64,000 nt of DNA, from the NCBI GenBank assembly GCA_009667805.1, contig CM019063.1:354230942-354294941 (forward strand). The letters run 5' to 3'. The notes beneath the pieces are model-generated. The model was given only the letters and a program-made list of their open reading frames with translations. It was not told the origin of the DNA and did not search any database. Positions 63,321 to 64,000 of this stretch are shown piece after piece. Numbering within the stretch: the first letter of the stretch is position 1; every line of letters starts with the position of its first letter. A program made the translations under genes and the position numbers. Source of the DNA: Leptobrachium leishanense (taxonomy: Eukaryota > Chordata > Amphibia > Anura > Megophryidae).

Positions 63321-64000
63321 CTATTCCGTTACTTCAGCATCAGGGGATTGATAGCTGCTGATCCAGGGCTGATTCATTTTTATAAATGTCAGCCGGTCTA
63401 CAAAGTCGGTGGACAGATGCACTCTTTTGTCTGTGACAAAACCTCCAGCGGCACTGAACGTCCTTTCAGAAAGCACGCTAGATGAAGGGCAACCTAGTAG
63501 CTGCATAGCATATTGGCTAACTTCTGGCCAGTGATCCAATCTCAACACCCGGTAAACCAGTGGATTATCTGCTGGAAACGTATCCAGGTCTGCCCTTGCC
63601 CCTAGGTAGTCCTGCACCATATGGTGAAGACGCTGGAAATGGGTGCCTACATTTGACATCCCTGGGCGTCGTGGACTAAAATTTTTTAAAATGAATCAGT
63701 CAAGCGGCCCCGGCCTTCACCACTATTCCTCTGATTATCCGCAGCCTCAGAAGCATGTGTGTTATCACTTCGTAACCTACCAGTGCCTGGAAAGGTGTTA
63801 CACAAGTGTCGCTTTAGAGAGTCCTCAAGTTTTTTCATCCTGTGCTCCCTCTGTGGGGGCAGGATGAACTCTGCAACTTTGCCAACCAGAAATGATCCCT
63901 CTCCTTGATAGCTGGCTTTGCATTATAAGGGAGCCCATGCAGCGTAGGTTGGAGGTGGCATTAGCCTCCTCCTCTTCCCCTTCCCCTTCCTCTTCCCCTT
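63321..64000 (-). pseudogene. hAT-A copy I transposase C-terminal part (partial)
   Basis: The hATC frame at 63321-63659 (VYRVLRLDHWPEVSQ, SSVLSERTFSAAGGF) ends SSYQSPDAEVTE. Upstream, at 63660-63980, is the block around the DPRYKGK motif. It has a deletion relative to A that removes much of that motif (63875-63925). A purine-rich low-complexity run ends at 64000. The rest lies outside the window. Confidence 0.85.

Larger units (their letters stand above)
62283..64000 (-). mobile_element. hAT-A family copy I, minus strand, runs off the window
   Basis: Starts with TAGGGATGAGCCGAACACTC, the 3' terminus of the family. Then come the unique 3' tail (62283-62850), repeat units (62850-63280) and the transposase C-terminus (63321 onward). 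This undisturbed 3' end confirms the borders of hAT-A on either side of element B. Confidence 0.9.

Noticed and set aside
1..64000. Host protein-coding genes, tRNA or rRNA genes
   Set aside because: None recognised on either strand; every identifiable domain belongs to a transposable element.

Overview
The window is repeat-rich vertebrate genomic DNA, most likely from an amphibian such as a frog with a large genome. I infer this from the mixture of elements (Penelope-like, piggyBac, L1, CR1, an L2/Rex1-like LINE, several hAT families, Gypsy elements with a PNMA-like gag, and a Gmr1-like Gypsy). Nothing in the sequence proves the species. I found no host single-copy gene, exon, tRNA, rRNA or CRISPR array. 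Every coding region I can identify belongs to a transposable element, and most are broken.

The main feature is nesting, which can be read from target-site duplications (TSDs) found by eye. Bases 1-2660 hold a Penelope-like fragment (minus) next to a decayed piggyBac transposase (plus). Bases 2988-25910 are one hAT element (hAT-A) bounded by the 8-bp TSD TTCAATAC. Its transposase is split by an L1 (5004-10968, 13-bp TSD) and by a 5'-truncated L2/Rex1-like LINE (about 11749-13580). Its 3' half is duplicated in tandem. Its 3' non-coding tail is split by a second hAT-type element (B, 16784-25700, TSD CCTGTCCC), which carries a CR1 fragment and a non-autonomous LTR element (21181-25353, TSD GGCGG).

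Bases 27763-32519 are a three-level nest of non-autonomous hAT elements (J contains C, C contains D), each with its own 8-bp TSD. From 33053 to about 50250 lies a Gmr1-like Gypsy element (K, minus). Its integrase precedes its reverse transcriptase, and a SCAN-like/CCHC gag remnant lies at its 5' end. K is interrupted by a CR1 (47178-49798) and by a 10-kb composite insertion. That insertion contains a CA-rich hAT-type element (M, 36005-37732) and a nearly intact, young Gypsy element (L, 37765-46085) with matching LTRs, a PNMA-like gag and a 1449-codon pol.

The right end holds a second hAT-A copy (G, minus, about 50846-58359) split by a non-autonomous LTR element (H, 53386-56590). Next come remnants of a different hAT transposase (F), split by element E (58614-62061, TSD TGTGCCAT, with about 2 kb of minisatellite). 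A third hAT-A copy (I, from 62283) runs off the window.

The genes act only within their own elements. L1 and L are the most complete. L retains LTRs, primer-binding site, polypurine tract, gag, protease, RT, RNase H and integrase. The non-autonomous elements would have depended on enzymes supplied by relatives elsewhere in the genome.
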